Assembly: GCA_003339645.1 (NCBI GenBank)
Contig: QNUV01000021.1
Coordinates: 868,001-932,000, forward strand
DNA length: 64,000 bases
Direction of reading: 5' to 3'
DNA from: Microbacterium arborescens
GTDB taxonomy: Bacteria > Actinomycetota > Actinomycetes > Actinomycetales > Microbacteriaceae
Shown: positions 37,801-46,667 of the stretch, piece by piece
How the letters are laid out: each line of letters begins with the position of its first letter
Position numbering within the stretch: position 1 is the first letter of the stretch
The notes under the pieces: generated by a model
Databases searched by the model: none
Told to the model about the DNA's origin: nothing
Seen by the model: only the letters and a program-made list of their open reading frames with translations
Program-made: the position numbers and the translations under genes

Positions 37801-39210
37801 TCAGCGACGGCCGAGCTGCGAGGTGATCTCGGAGACCTGGTTGTAGATCGAGCGGCGCTCCTTCATGAGTTCGCTGATCTTCTTGTAGGCGTACATCACG
37901 GTCGTGTGGTCGCGGTTGCCGAAGAGCTGACCGATCTTCGGCAGCGACAGGCTCGTGCGCTCGCGGCAGAGGTACATCGCGATCTGCCGGGCGGTCGCCA
38001 CGGCCTGCGATCGGCTCGAGCCGTAGAGGTCGTCGACGGAAAGGCGGAAGTACTGCGCGGTCGCGTTGATGATGTCGGTGGGGGAGATGACGTTCGCGTC
38101 ATCCTGATCCACGATGTCGCGCAGCACGGTCTGCGCGAGGGAGATGTCGAGGTTCGAGCGGTTGAGGCTCGCGAACGCCGACACCCGGATGAGGGCGCCC
38201 TCGAGCTCGCGGATGTTCGACGAGACCTTCGTGGCGATGTATTCCAGGACGTCGTCGGGAACGAGGAGACGCTCGGACTGCGCCTTCTTCCGCAGGATCG
38301 CGATACGGGTCTCGAGGTCGGGCGCCTGGACGTCGGTGATCAGGCCCCATTCGAAGCGGCTGCGCATGCGGTCTTCGAAGCCGGTCAGGTGGCGAGGGGG
38401 CACGTCGCTCGTGATCACGACCTGCTTGTCGTGGTCGTGGAGCGTGTTGAAGGTGTGGAAGAACGCTTCCTGGGTCTCGGCGCGACCCTGCAGGAACTGG
38501 ATGTCGTCGATCAGCAGGATGTCGACCTCGCGGTAGCGCGCCTGGAAGGCCGATCCGCGGTTGTTGGCGATCGAGTTGATGAAGTCGTTGGTGAACTCTT
38601 CGCTCGAGACGTACCGGACGCGGATGCCGGTGTACAGGTTGAGCGCGTAGTCGCCGATCGCGTGGAGCAGGTGCGTCTTGCCGAGCCCCGAGTCGCCGTA
38701 GATGAACAGCGGGTTGTACGCCTTGGCCGGAGCCTCGGCGACGGCGACGGCGGCCGCGTGGGCGAAGCGGTTGGACTGGCCGATGACGAAGTTGTCGAAC
38801 GTGTACTTCGGGTTGAGCCGGGTGTCGTGGCGGGAGGTCGAGACGGGGGCCTCGACGTACTCTTCGCCGGCCGGCCGCAGCGGCGCGGGCGCGGCCGCGG
38901 ATTGGACCGGGATCGGGGCCGTCAGGTGGGCGTCGGCGAGCTCGGGATTCACGACGACGCGGTAGCTCGAGGCGCCCGGCTCGACGTGCACGTGCGCGAG
39001 GGCCTCCATGATGGGCTGACGCAGTCGCTTGTTGAGCTGAGCGGCGGTGAGGTCGTTCGGAACGTCGAGGTAGAGCGTTCCTCCCATGACACCCTGTGCG
39101 ACGGCGAGACTCAGGAACCCCTGCATCTGGGGGGTCACCCGGTCATCGTCGGCGAGCAGGTCGAGGACCGCGTTCCACACCGGGACGTCCGGGAGATCGT
39201 GCTGAGCCAA
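37801..39210 (-). CDS. dnaA: Chromosomal replication initiator DnaA
   Basis: AAA+ initiator of 469 residues. Walker [10 protein letters not shown] and Walker [12 protein letters not shown] hold ATP, and the C-terminal HTH with [15 protein letters not shown] reads DnaA boxes. I prefer TTG 39210, four bases after GGGGGAA, giving [16 protein letters not shown]. The open-frame ATG at 39258 would add 16 residues encoded over a DnaA box (TTGTCCACA, 39236-39244), which looks like promoter rather than coding sequence; GTG 39243 is a third option. Confidence 0.95.
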   Translation of the reverse strand: MAQHDLPDVPVWNAVLDLLADDDRVTPQMQGFLSLAVAQGVMGGTLYLDVPNDLTAAQLNKRLRQPIMEALAHVHVEPGASSYRVVVNPELADAHLTAPIPVQSAAAPAPLRPAGEEYVEAPVSTSRHDTRLNPKYTFDNFVIGQSNRFAHAAAVAVAEAPAKAYNPLFIYGDSGLGKTHLLHAIGDYALNLYTGIRVRYVSSEEFTNDFINSIANNRGSAFQARYREVDILLIDDIQFLQGRAETQEAFFHTFNTLHDHDKQVVITSDVPPRHLTGFEDRMRSRFEWGLITDVQAPDLETRIAILRKKAQSERLLVPDDVLEYIATKVSSNIRELEGALIRVSAFASLNRSNLDISLAQTVLRDIVDQDDANVISPTDIINATAQYFRLSVDDLYGSSRSQAVATARQIAMYLCRERTSLSLPKIGQLFGNRDHTTVMYAYKKISELMKERRSIYNQVSEITSQLGRR

Positions 39211-39235
39211 GAGTTCCCCCGCGGATGATCGATGC

Positions 39236-39378
39236 TTGTCCACACAGCTACGCGCCAAACTGGGGATAGCTGTGGATAACTGCCCGTGACACGCTAGTCA
39301 TGCGGTGTCGGGAGCGCCAAATCCACTGTAGTTCCGGCCCGCGTGTCGCCGCCAGGGCCTGTGCACAGCGGTGGATAA
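39236..39378. promoter_or_regulatory. DnaA boxes in the dnaA upstream region
   Basis: Three 9-mers lie in the dnaA-rpmH gap: TTGTCCACA (39236-39244), TGTGGATAA (39271-39279, perfect complement of consensus) and GGTGGATAA (39370-39378). They fit autoregulation of dnaA and may belong to a bipartite origin. The rest of the gap to rpmH holds no gene. Confidence 0.7.
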
Positions 39379-39401
39379 TTGCGGGTTCCCATCGCTCCGG
39401 T

Positions 39402-39430
39402 TTGAGTTACAGGAGAACGCGACGTACCCT
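39402..39430 (+). promoter_or_regulatory. rpmH promoter
   Basis: -35 TTGAGT (39402-39407), a 17-base spacer and -10 TACCCT (39425-39430). Transcription would begin near 39437, leaving a leader of about 86 bases before rpmH. Confidence 0.7.
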
Positions 39431-39522
39431 TAGTCGGTTGACTTATGCCCGCGAGGGCAGTCCTGTACCCCCGTGTCCCCGGTCTGAAGCGTTCCGGTGA
39501 CCGCCGATCCGGAGTGATCCCT

Positions 39523-39660
39523 ATGAGCAAGCGCACGTTCCAGCCCAACAACCGCCGCCGCGCCAAGAAGCACGGCTTCCGCGCCCGCATGCGCACCCGC
39601 GCCGGTCGCGCCATCCTGTCGGCTCGCCGCGGCAAGGGCCGCACCGAGCTGTCGGCCTGA
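39523..39660 (+). CDS. rpmH: 50S ribosomal protein L34
   Basis: A 45-residue basic protein, [20 protein letters not shown] start, the conserved L34 sequence (KRTxQPxxRRRxxxHGFR). It divides from dnaA across the boxes and promoter at 39.3-39.4 kb and begins the rpmH-rnpA-yidD-yidC-jag-rsmG series. Confidence 0.98.
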   Translation: MSKRTFQPNNRRRAKKHGFRARMRTRAGRAILSARRGKGRTELSA

Positions 39661-39673
39661 CACAGCCTCTTCT

Positions 39674-40012
39674 GTGCTGGCGCGCGGAAACCGGATCACG
39701 CGCGGGGCGGATTACAAGGCCGTCGTCCGCGGGGGTGCTCGCTGTGCCGGTGCGCACACCGTGACCTACGTGGTGTCCACCGGTGCGAGCCGAGCTCCCC
39801 GCTTCGGTTTCATCGTCAGCAAGCAAGTCGGATCAGCCGTCGTGCGCAATACAGTGCGCCGACGGCTGAAGGCCCTTTGCGCGCAGGCCCTTCCCGACGT
39901 CCGCGAGGGCGCCGACATCGTCATCCGAGCGCTCCCCTCTGCGGCGCGCTCGGATTTCGCGGATCTGAGAGACGAGGTGGAGCGGTGTCTGCGACGACGT
40001 GCGGCGGTATGA
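39674..40012 (+). CDS. rnpA: Ribonuclease P protein component
   Basis: A 112-residue basic protein that assists the RNase P RNA in maturing tRNA 5' ends. RNTVRRRLK is the conserved RNA-contact motif, and FGFIVSKQVGSAVVRN is typical. GTG 39674 starts 13 bases after rpmH, and the stop overlaps the yidD ATG (ATGA). Confidence 0.95.
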   Translation: MLARGNRITRGADYKAVVRGGARCAGAHTVTYVVSTGASRAPRFGFIVSKQVGSAVVRNTVRRRLKALCAQALPDVREGADIVIRALPSAARSDFADLRDEVERCLRRRAAV

Positions 40013-40365
40013 GCTGGTCGACGCTCCCGACGGCCTCCGTAGGCGATGGACACCTGACCGCGGCATCCGTTCTCCGCGCCATCCCCCTCGCTCCTCGCAA
40101 CGCGGGGATCGCGCTGCTCCACGCATACCGGTCCGTCGTATCGCCGCTGTACGGCGACGTCTGCAAGTACTACCCGAGCTGTTCCGCGTATGCGGTGGGA
40201 GCCGTGCAGCAGCACGGTCTCGCGAAGGGCTCCGCCCTCGCCGCCGCTCGGCTCGCCCGATGCCACCCGTGGGCAGCGGGGGGCGTCGACGACGTTCCCG
40301 CCCACCGGGACTTCCGCCACACCCTGACCAGGCACGGCTTCGTCGTGCCGCCGAGAAAGGACTGA
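40009..40365 (+). CDS. yidD: Membrane protein insertion efficiency factor YidD
   Basis: A 118-residue protein with the YidD signature YPSCSAYAVGAVQQHG and later RLARCHPW. It sits at the inner membrane and aids YidC-dependent insertion. ATG 40009 overlaps the rnpA stop. The 45 N-terminal residues before LLHAYRSVVSPLYG are longer than in most YidD proteins and may not be functional. Confidence 0.93.
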   Translation: MSWSTLPTASVGDGHLTAASVLRAIPLAPRNAGIALLHAYRSVVSPLYGDVCKYYPSCSAYAVGAVQQHGLAKGSALAAARLARCHPWAAGGVDDVPAHRDFRHTLTRHGFVVPPRKD

Positions 40366-40369
40366 TCCC

Positions 40370-41461
40370 GTGCTGGATCTCTTCCTCGCCACGCCGACTC
40401 CCGTCGTGCCGACCCCGACGACTCCTCCTCCCGGCGGTGCTGACTTCTTCAGCACGATCATGTGGCCGTTCAAGTTCCTGGTCGAGGCGATCCTGGTGTT
40501 CTGGCACTGGGTCCTGACGGCTCTCGGGATGCCGGCCGCGGCAGGCGCCACCTGGGTCATGTCGATCATCGGCCTGGTCATCGTCGTGCGTTCGGCCCTG
40601 ATCCCGCTGTTCGTGCGGCAGATCAAGAGCCAGCGCAAGATGATGGAGCTCGCGCCCGAGATGCGCAAGATCCAGGAGAAGTACCGCGGCAAGCGCGACC
40701 AGCTGTCTCGAGAGGCCATGAGCCGCGAGACGATGGCGCTGTACAAGAAGCACGGAACGACGCCGGTGTCGAGCTGTCTGCCGCTCCTCGTGCAGATGCC
40801 CATCCTCCTGGGCATGTTCTACACGCTCAGCGACGTCAAGAAGCACGCGGAGTGGGGCGTGGGCGGCGTGGGTCTGCTCAACGTCGACCTGACCAAGCAG
40901 TTCTACGACGCGCAGCTGTTCGATGTGGCGCCGCTTCACACGAACATGATCGAGGCGATCAACCTCGGGCAGACGGCCACCGTGACGATCCTCGTGATCC
41001 TGGTCGTGCTGATGATCGCGTCGCAGTTCATCACCCAGCTGCAGATCATCTCGAAGAACCTGTCGCCCGAGGCCAAGACCGGTCAGGCGTACCAGATGCA
41101 GAAGATCATGCTCTACGTCCTTCCGCTGGCGTTCATCTTCTCGGGCGTCTTCTTCCCGCTCGGCGTCGTCATGTACTGGTTCACCTCGAACATCTGGACC
41201 ATGGCCCAGCAGTTCATCGTCATCCGCAACCTTCCGACCCCCGGTTCGGAGGCGGCGAAGGCCCGCGAGGAGCGGCTCGCGCGCAAGGGCAAGGCCCTCG
41301 ATTCCAAGGGCCGCGTCGTGTCGATGGAGAAGTACGAGGCCGAGCAGCAGCGGCTCCTCGAAGAGGCCGAGCGTGCCCGCGCGGCTCAGCCGAAGCGTCA
41401 GCAGCCGCTGAGCAAGCAGCGCGCGAAGAAGCAGTCGAACAAGGACGGCTCGCAGGGCTGA
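40370..41461 (+). CDS. yidC: Membrane protein insertase YidC/Oxa1
   Basis: A 363-residue insertase with five hydrophobic segments and a Lys/Arg/Gln-rich C-terminal tail that contacts the ribosome. It lacks the large periplasmic domain of Gram-negative YidC, as is usual for actinobacteria. GTG 40370 follows AGAAAGGA; yidD ends four bases earlier. The conserved Arg of the hydrophilic groove is probably in LIPLFVRQIKSQRKM. Confidence 0.94.
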   Translation: MLDLFLATPTPVVPTPTTPPPGGADFFSTIMWPFKFLVEAILVFWHWVLTALGMPAAAGATWVMSIIGLVIVVRSALIPLFVRQIKSQRKMMELAPEMRKIQEKYRGKRDQLSREAMSRETMALYKKHGTTPVSSCLPLLVQMPILLGMFYTLSDVKKHAEWGVGGVGLLNVDLTKQFYDAQLFDVAPLHTNMIEAINLGQTATVTILVILVVLMIASQFITQLQIISKNLSPEAKTGQAYQMQKIMLYVLPLAFIFSGVFFPLGVVMYWFTSNIWTMAQQFIVIRNLPTPGSEAAKAREERLARKGKALDSKGRVVSMEKYEAEQQRLLEEAERARAAQPKRQQPLSKQRAKKQSNKDGSQG

Positions 41462-41506
41462 CCCTGCCGGCATCCGCATCGTACAGATCCAACCACGCGA
41501 GGAATC

Positions 41507-42013
41507 ATGACGAACCCCACCGAGTCCCCGACGACCGAACGCCCCGACGCCACGGTCGAAGAGCTCGAGCGCGAAGGCGACATCGCTGCTGACTACCTCG
41601 AGGGTCTGCTCGACATCGCCGACATCGATGGTGACCTCGATCTCGATGTGCGAGCCGGCCGTGCCTACGTGTCGGTGGAAGCCGACGACCCGAACTCGCT
41701 CCGCGTGCTGTCGGATCCGGATGTCGTGCAAGCGGTGCAGGAGCTGACTCGGATCGCCGTTCAAACGAAGACAGGACGCTTCTCGCGCCTCATCCTCGAT
41801 ATCGGAGGGTCGCGCGACGCCCGCCGGCGCGAACTCGAGCGTCTGGTCGACCGTGCGGTCGAGCGTCTCAACGATGGCGCATCGCAGGCGTCGCTGCCCG
41901 CGATGTCGAGCTACGAGCGCAAGCTGGTGCACGACATCGCCTCCGAGCGTGGGGTCGTCTCCGAGTCGTACGGCGAGGGCGCGGATCGCCACACCGTCAT
42001 CCGTCATGGCTGA
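41507..42013 (+). CDS. jag: Jag/KhpB-family RNA-binding protein (KH and R3H domains)
   Basis: A 168-residue cytoplasmic protein with an acidic N-terminus, a degenerate KH region, and a C-terminal R3H domain (SYERKLVHDIASERGV...HTVIRHG). Relatives (SpoIIIJ-associated Jag, KhpB) bind RNA and affect cell length and division. Its last eight bases overlap the rsmG start. Confidence 0.92.
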   Translation: MTNPTESPTTERPDATVEELEREGDIAADYLEGLLDIADIDGDLDLDVRAGRAYVSVEADDPNSLRVLSDPDVVQAVQELTRIAVQTKTGRFSRLILDIGGSRDARRRELERLVDRAVERLNDGASQASLPAMSSYERKLVHDIASERGVVSESYGEGADRHTVIRHG

Positions 42014-42653
42014 TGTTTCACGTGAAACACCCGTGATCGAGCAAGAGCCCACCGCTGCGGTCGAGGTGCTCTTCGGGTCGCACGCCGACCTCGCGCGACG
42101 CTACACCGCATCTCTTGCGGAGCACGGTGAGGAGCGCGGGCTCATCGGTCCACTCGAGCTCCCGCGACTCTGGACGCGGCACGTTCTGAACTGCGCGGCC
42201 GCAGCGCCCCTCTTCAGTGGACGCGTCGGAGATGTCGGCTCGGGCGCCGGTCTTCCGGGCCTCGTCCTGGCCATCGCAAGACCGGACGTCGAATGGGTTC
42301 TCATCGAGACCATGGAGCGTCGCGTCGCGTGGCTTACGGAGCAGGTTTCCGCCCTCGGACTGAAGAACGTCGAGATCGTTCGCACGCGAGCCGAGGAATG
42401 GAGCGGCGCCGGCACCCTGGACGCTGTGACCGCGCGCGCGGTCAGTGCGCTGCGCACGCTCGTTCCGATCACCGCTCCGCTTGTGCGTGACGGTGGCGAG
42501 CTCATCCTGTTGAAGGGTGCCAATGCCGAGGCGGAGATCGCTGCCGCCGAGAAGGCGATTCGTCGGTTCCGGCTCCAGGACGTTCGGGTCGAGACCGTGG
42601 GGGAGTCGGTACTCACGGAACCCACGCGCGTCATTCGCGCGACCGTGAGGTGA
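42006..42653 (+). CDS. rsmG: 16S rRNA (guanine527-N7)-methyltransferase
   Basis: A 215-residue class I methyltransferase. The SAM-binding motif is VGDVGSGAGLPGLVLAI, followed by LIETMERRVAWL. Loss of RsmG gives low-level streptomycin resistance in many bacteria. Codons 3-8 (DVSRET) coincide with a perfect parS site, so this protein start is constrained by the centromere sequence. ATG 42006 overlaps jag. Confidence 0.95.
   Translation: MADVSRETPVIEQEPTAAVEVLFGSHADLARRYTASLAEHGEERGLIGPLELPRLWTRHVLNCAAAAPLFSGRVGDVGSGAGLPGLVLAIARPDVEWVLIETMERRVAWLTEQVSALGLKNVEIVRTRAEEWSGAGTLDAVTARAVSALRTLVPITAPLVRDGGELILLKGANAEAEIAAAEKAIRRFRLQDVRVETVGESVLTEPTRVIRATVR
42014..42029. promoter_or_regulatory. Perfect parS centromere site inside rsmG
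   Basis: TGTTTCACGTGAAACA, the exact 16-bp ParB-binding consensus, lies within the 5' end of rsmG. Confidence 0.95.
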
Positions 42654-42754
42654 TGTTTCACGTGAAACGTCGGCCAGACCGTCCCACGTTTCACGTGAAA
42701 CATCACCGCCCGCGTTTCACCTGAAACGTCGCAGCCCCCGTTTCACGTGAAACG
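42654..42754. promoter_or_regulatory. Cluster of four parS-like sites between rsmG and parA
   Basis: Copies begin at 42654, 42687, 42713 and 42739 (starts 33, 26 and 26 bases apart), each 16 bp. Three keep the TTTCACGTGAAA core and differ from consensus at one or both end bases. The one at 42713 has CACCTG at its centre and is probably weaker. With the site at 42014 they form the ParB-loading centromere. Confidence 0.9.
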
Positions 42755-42801
42755 TCGCAGGGCATCCGTAGAGTGAGATCAGGAACTGAGGAGTTGAACG
42801 A

Positions 42802-43731
42802 ATGGCAGAACCGGAATCGGGCCGCGCGTCGCTGACGTTCGATTCTCCGCTGGCGCGCGAACTGGCCGATCTGTCGTCGCGCCGACGCGCGTTGGATGCC
42901 GTATCGATCGATTTTTCCGGCGATACGCGTGTGATCACCGTGTCGAATCAGAAGGGTGGCGTGGGCAAGACGACGACGGCAGTCAATCTCTCGGCTTCTC
43001 TCGCTTCGCTCGGCGCTCGCGTCCTCGTTATCGATCTCGATCCCCAGGGGAATGCTTCGACGGCACTCGGGGTCCCGCACAGTGCCGATATCCCCAGCGT
43101 GTATGACGTGTTGATCGATCAGTTCCCCCTGTCGGACATCGTCCAGGTGAGTCCGGAGTCACCCAATCTCCTCTGCGCGCCGAGCACGATCCATCTGGCC
43201 GGCGCCGAGATCGAACTGGTCTCGCAGGTTGCGCGGGAGCATCGCCTCCGCACGGCCGTCGAGGACTATCTCGCGTCGACCGAGGAGCGCATCGACTTCG
43301 TCATCATCGACTGCCCACCTTCTCTCGGGCTTCTGACCATCAACGCTTTCACCGCCGCGCACGAACTGCTGATCCCGATCCAGTGCGAGTACTACGCGCT
43401 GGAAGGCCTGAGCCAGCTCCTCGGCAGTGTCTCGATGATTCAGAAGCATCTGAACAGCCGGCTTCACCTCTCGACGATCCTCCTGACGATGTACGACGGG
43501 CGCACGCGTCTGGCGCAGCAGGTGGCGGAGGAGGTGCGCTCGCACTTCCCGAAGGAGGTGCTTCGTACGGTGATCCCGCGATCGGTGCGCGTCTCGGAAG
43601 CACCGAGCTTCGGGCAGACCGTGATCGCTTACGATGGGCAGTCGGCCGGCGCGGTGGCGTATCGCGAGGCAGCCGTCGAGATCGCTCAGCGAGCGACTGC
43701 CGCAGCACGAGGAAACAAGGGAGAAGCCTGA
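42802..43731 (+). CDS. parA: Chromosome-partitioning ATPase ParA
   Basis: A 309-residue Walker-type ATPase that moves ParB-parS complexes. The deviant Walker A KGGVGKTT is at residues 51-58; switch regions DLDPQGNAS and DCPPSLGLL follow. A 44-residue N-terminal extension precedes the ATPase core. The stop overlaps the parB ATG (TGATG), and the parS cluster lies just upstream. Confidence 0.97.
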   Translation: MAEPESGRASLTFDSPLARELADLSSRRRALDAVSIDFSGDTRVITVSNQKGGVGKTTTAVNLSASLASLGARVLVIDLDPQGNASTALGVPHSADIPSVYDVLIDQFPLSDIVQVSPESPNLLCAPSTIHLAGAEIELVSQVAREHRLRTAVEDYLASTEERIDFVIIDCPPSLGLLTINAFTAAHELLIPIQCEYYALEGLSQLLGSVSMIQKHLNSRLHLSTILLTMYDGRTRLAQQVAEEVRSHFPKEVLRTVIPRSVRVSEAPSFGQTVIAYDGQSAGAVAYREAAVEIAQRATAAARGNKGEA

Positions 43732-44714
43732 TGGCCAAGCGCACCGGATTGGGCCGAGGAATCGGCGCACTCATCCCCACGTCGGAGGCGACGGAGGCGC
43801 GCCCCGTCGACGTCTTCTTCCCCGGTGCCAAGGGTGCGACGACCACCGTCGAGCCCCCGGCATCCCCTGACGCGGCGAAAGACGATGCTCCCGAGCTCGT
43901 CTCGATCCCCGGAACCGCCCTCATCCAGGTCGATCCGAACGAGATCGTGCCCAACCCGCGGCAGCCGCGCACCCACTTCGACAGTGACGACCTCGCCGAA
44001 CTGGTCCACAGTGTGCGAGAGTTCGGCGTGCTCCAGCCGGTCGTCGTCCGCACGAACGAGGACGGCAAGTACGAACTGATCATGGGTGAGCGCCGCACCC
44101 GCGCCGCTCGCGAGGCCGGTCTGACGGCGATCCCGGCCGTGTTGCGCGACACGTCGGACGAGAATCTCCTCCGCGACGCGCTGCTCGAGAACCTGCACCG
44201 CTCCCAGCTGAACCCGTTGGAAGAGGCATCTGCGTACCAGCAGCTGCTCGAGGACTTCGGGACCACGCAGGAGGAGCTCGCGACCCGGATCGGACGGTCG
44301 CGCCCGCAGATCAGCAACACCATTCGCCTGCTGCGGCTGCCGGTGCCGGTTCAGCAACGTGTCGCGGCGGGTGTTCTCAGTGCGGGTCACGCCCGCGCGA
44401 TCCTCTCTGTCGACGGCGCCGATGCGATGCAGCGCCTGGCGGACAAGATCGTCAACGAAGACCTCTCGGTTCGGGCCGCCGAGGCCGCCGCCAAGACCAT
44501 CGAGGCAGCCGGCACCCGACGCCCCACCCCCAAGGCGGGGGGAGTTCGGGCGCACCTCGACGAAGTGGCGGGACGCCTCGGCGATCGTCTCGACACCAAG
44601 GTGAAGATCTCGCTCGGTGCGCGGAAGGGCCAGATCGTCGTCGACTTCGCGACGATCCAGGACCTGAACCGGATCCTCGCGGAGCTGGGCGAGGACGCGT
44701 ACGGCGCACGCTGA
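43731..44714 (+). CDS. parB: Chromosome-partitioning protein ParB
   Basis: A 327-residue CTP-dependent clamp that loads at parS. N-terminal LGRGIGALIPT motif (ParA contact), then IVPNPRQPR, GERRTRAAREAGL and LRDALLENLHRSQLNPLEEA (CTP-binding boxes), a HTH around RIGRSRPQISNTIRLLRLP, and a C-terminal dimer domain. Start ATG 43731 overlaps parA; the longer open frame is a shadow of parA. Confidence 0.97.
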   Translation: MAKRTGLGRGIGALIPTSEATEARPVDVFFPGAKGATTTVEPPASPDAAKDDAPELVSIPGTALIQVDPNEIVPNPRQPRTHFDSDDLAELVHSVREFGVLQPVVVRTNEDGKYELIMGERRTRAAREAGLTAIPAVLRDTSDENLLRDALLENLHRSQLNPLEEASAYQQLLEDFGTTQEELATRIGRSRPQISNTIRLLRLPVPVQQRVAAGVLSAGHARAILSVDGADAMQRLADKIVNEDLSVRAAEAAAKTIEAAGTRRPTPKAGGVRAHLDEVAGRLGDRLDTKVKISLGARKGQIVVDFATIQDLNRILAELGEDAYGAR

Positions 44715-44736
44715 CGCCGGTGTCGGTGGCGCGACG

Positions 44737-44742
44737 TAGGCT
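44737..44742 (+). promoter_or_regulatory. Leaderless -10 element before the 44749 gene
   Basis: TAGGCT ends six bases before GTG 44749. No ribosome binding site is present, so a leaderless transcript is likely. Confidence 0.55.
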
Positions 44743-44748
44743 TGTTTG

Positions 44749-45087
44749 GTGAACGACGAGCAGAACCCCAAGCGAGCGAGCGTCGAGCTGCTGCGCGCTG
44801 AGGCCGCCGACGAGTTGTCGGTGCTCGTGGAGGAGCGTCTTCGTGCGGGTGAAGACCCGTGGGAGTTCATGGAGGAGCTGCCGTCGGTCGACGAGCTCGT
44901 CGTCCTCATGCTGCGGGCCGAGAACATCGCCGCCTACGGCGGTGGGCGTCCCAGCGCGGCTCGCAACTACCGCGTGCTGCGACAGATCGCGATGGATCAC
45001 CCGGAGCTGACCCGTGCCGTGTGGCGTCTGCTCGGCAGCGAACCGCACCGCCGGTGGGATGCTGCGACGACAGCCGACGCATCCTGA
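44749..45087 (+). CDS. Hypothetical acidic protein after parB
   Basis: A 112-residue soluble, mainly helical protein. The N-terminal helix is charged (KRASVELLRAEAADELSVLVEERLR), the C-terminal half contains RNYRVLRQIAMDHPELTRAVWRLL. I do not recognise a family. It follows parB by 34 bases with its own leaderless-type promoter and ends before a shared terminator. Confidence 0.65.
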   Translation: MNDEQNPKRASVELLRAEAADELSVLVEERLRAGEDPWEFMEELPSVDELVVLMLRAENIAAYGGGRPSAARNYRVLRQIAMDHPELTRAVWRLLGSEPHRRWDAATTADAS

Positions 45088-45116
45088 GCCGCACAGCGAA
45101 CTTGCGCTGATAGAAA

Positions 45117-45151
45117 AAGCCCCGGTCAGATCGATGATCTGACCGGGGCTT
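45117..45151. terminator. Bidirectional terminator between the 44749 gene and trxA
   Basis: A perfect 16-bp inverted repeat (45117-45132, 45136-45151) with loop GAT, an A-run on the left and TGTTTCGT on the right, so it works on both strands of this convergent junction. Confidence 0.92.
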
Positions 45152-45165
45152 GTTTCGTCTGGATG

Positions 45166-45489
45166 TCAGCCGATGTACGAAGCGAGGTCCTGCTCGAGAG
45201 CGAACTTCGGCTTGGCACCGATGATCGTCTTCTCGACCTCGCCCTTGTTGAAGACCTTCATCGCGGGGATGGAGGTGATCTGGTACTGCATGGCGAGGTT
45301 GGGGTTCTCGTCGACGTTCAGCTTGAGCACGGTGATCTTCTCGGGGTGCTCGGTAGCGATCTCGTCGAGGATGGGTCCGACCATGCGGCAGGGACCGCAC
45401 CACGCGGCCCAGAAGTCGACGAGGACGGGTCCATCGGCGTCGAGGACGTCCTGCTGCCAGGTGCTCTCGGTCGTGGCCTTGGCGGTCAT
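45166..45489 (-). CDS. trxA: Thioredoxin
   Basis: A 107-residue thioredoxin with the active site WCGPC (Cys31 and Cys34) and the cis-Pro loop ITSIPAMKVF. It passes electrons from TrxB to ribonucleotide reductase and other targets. It lies 60 bases downstream of the housekeeping trxB on the same strand, followed by the bidirectional terminator. Confidence 0.96.
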   Translation of the reverse strand: MTAKATTESTWQQDVLDADGPVLVDFWAAWCGPCRMVGPILDEIATEHPEKITVLKLNVDENPNLAMQYQITSIPAMKVFNKGEVEKTIIGAKPKFALEQDLASYIG

Positions 45490-45549
45490 GGTGATCTCCT
45501 TCGAAAGGGTGTCGCCTACGTCAACGACGAGGGCGTGGGAATTGTTCCG

Positions 45550-46563
45550 TCAGGCCGTCTCGGTCTCGGCGACGAGCGACTCGAGTCCTTCGTCGGGGCG
45601 GCCGCGCAGCGGCGAGCTGTCGGCTGCGGGCTCGGATGCCTCACCCAGGGCGGCGAGGTAGTGCTCGACGTCGAGGGCTGCGACCGTGCCGCTTCCGGCA
45701 GCGGTGACCGCCTGACGGTAGGTCGGGTCGATGACGTCGCCGGCCGCGAAGACACCGGGGACCGACGTGCGCGACGAACGACCGTCGACCCACACAGTGC
45801 CGTGCTCGGTCAGGTCGAGCGAACCGTGCACGAGGTGCGTGCGCGGGTCGTACCCGATGGCGACGAAGATGCCGTCGAGCGCGAGCTCGCGGGTCGAGCC
45901 GTCGACCGTGTCGCGGAGGACGACGCCCGTGACGGCATCCTCACCCAGAATGTCGGCGACCTCGCTGTTCCAGATGAACTCGATCTTGTCGTTGTTCATC
46001 GCGCGGTTCTGCATGATCTTCGAGGCGCGCAGCTCGTCCCGGCGGTGGATGACATACACCTTCGAGGCGAATTTCGTCAGGAAGGTCGCCTCCTCCATGG
46101 CCGAGTCGCCGCCGCCGACGACGGCGATCGTGCGCTCGCGGAAGAAGAAGCCGTCGCAGGTGGCGCAGTACGACACGCCACGGCCCGACAGACGGCTCTC
46201 GCCCTCGATGCCGATCTTGCGCGGGGCCGAACCGGTCGCGAAGACGAGACTGTCGGCCTCGTGGGTGGCGCCGCTGCCGAGGGTGACCTTCTTGACGGGG
46301 CCGTCGATGTCGAGCTCGACGACGTCGTCGTAGAGCACTTCGGTGCCGAACTTCTCGGCCTGCTCCTGCATCTTGGTCATGAGGTCGGGCCCCATGATGC
46401 CCTCGGGGAAGCCGGGGAAGTTCTCGACCTCGGTGGTGTTCATCAGCTCGCCGCCCGCTTCGACCGAGCTCGCGATCAGCAGCGGCTTCAGGTTCGCGCG
46501 TGCCGCGTAGATCGCAGCCGTGTAGCCGGCCGGGCCGGATCCGATGATGATGACCTGTCGCAC
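45550..46563 (-). CDS. trxB: Thioredoxin-disulfide reductase
   Basis: The housekeeping reductase, 337 residues: FAD motif GSGPAG at 8-13, CATC at 133-136, [10 protein letters not shown] for NADPH. The C-terminus has about 25 extra Glu/Ser/Ala-rich residues. Start GTG 46563 (VRQVIIIGSG); the open frame running to 48327 is a chance extension across murJ. It forms the conserved trxB-trxA pair; the ars-cluster copy at 1188-2156 is a divergent paralogue. Confidence 0.95.
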   Translation of the reverse strand: MRQVIIIGSGPAGYTAAIYAARANLKPLLIASSVEAGGELMNTTEVENFPGFPEGIMGPDLMTKMQEQAEKFGTEVLYDDVVELDIDGPVKKVTLGSGATHEADSLVFATGSAPRKIGIEGESRLSGRGVSYCATCDGFFFRERTIAVVGGGDSAMEEATFLTKFASKVYVIHRRDELRASKIMQNRAMNNDKIEFIWNSEVADILGEDAVTGVVLRDTVDGSTRELALDGIFVAIGYDPRTHLVHGSLDLTEHGTVWVDGRSSRTSVPGVFAAGDVIDPTYRQAVTAAGSGTVAALDVEHYLAALGEASEPAADSSPLRGRPDEGLESLVAETETA

Positions 46564-46667
46564 GTCGACATCCCTTTCTGGGGTCTGGAATCCGCGTCGC
46601 GGATACCCCGACACGTCCAACCCATGGTAGCCGCGGGGCATTCCCCGGCGGCGGTGGGGAGGCGCCG

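Noticed and set aside
37794-37805. Palindrome GCTGAGCTCAGC at the dnaA stop considered as a terminator
   Set aside because: It has no loop or T-tract and overlaps the stop codon, so it is probably chance.
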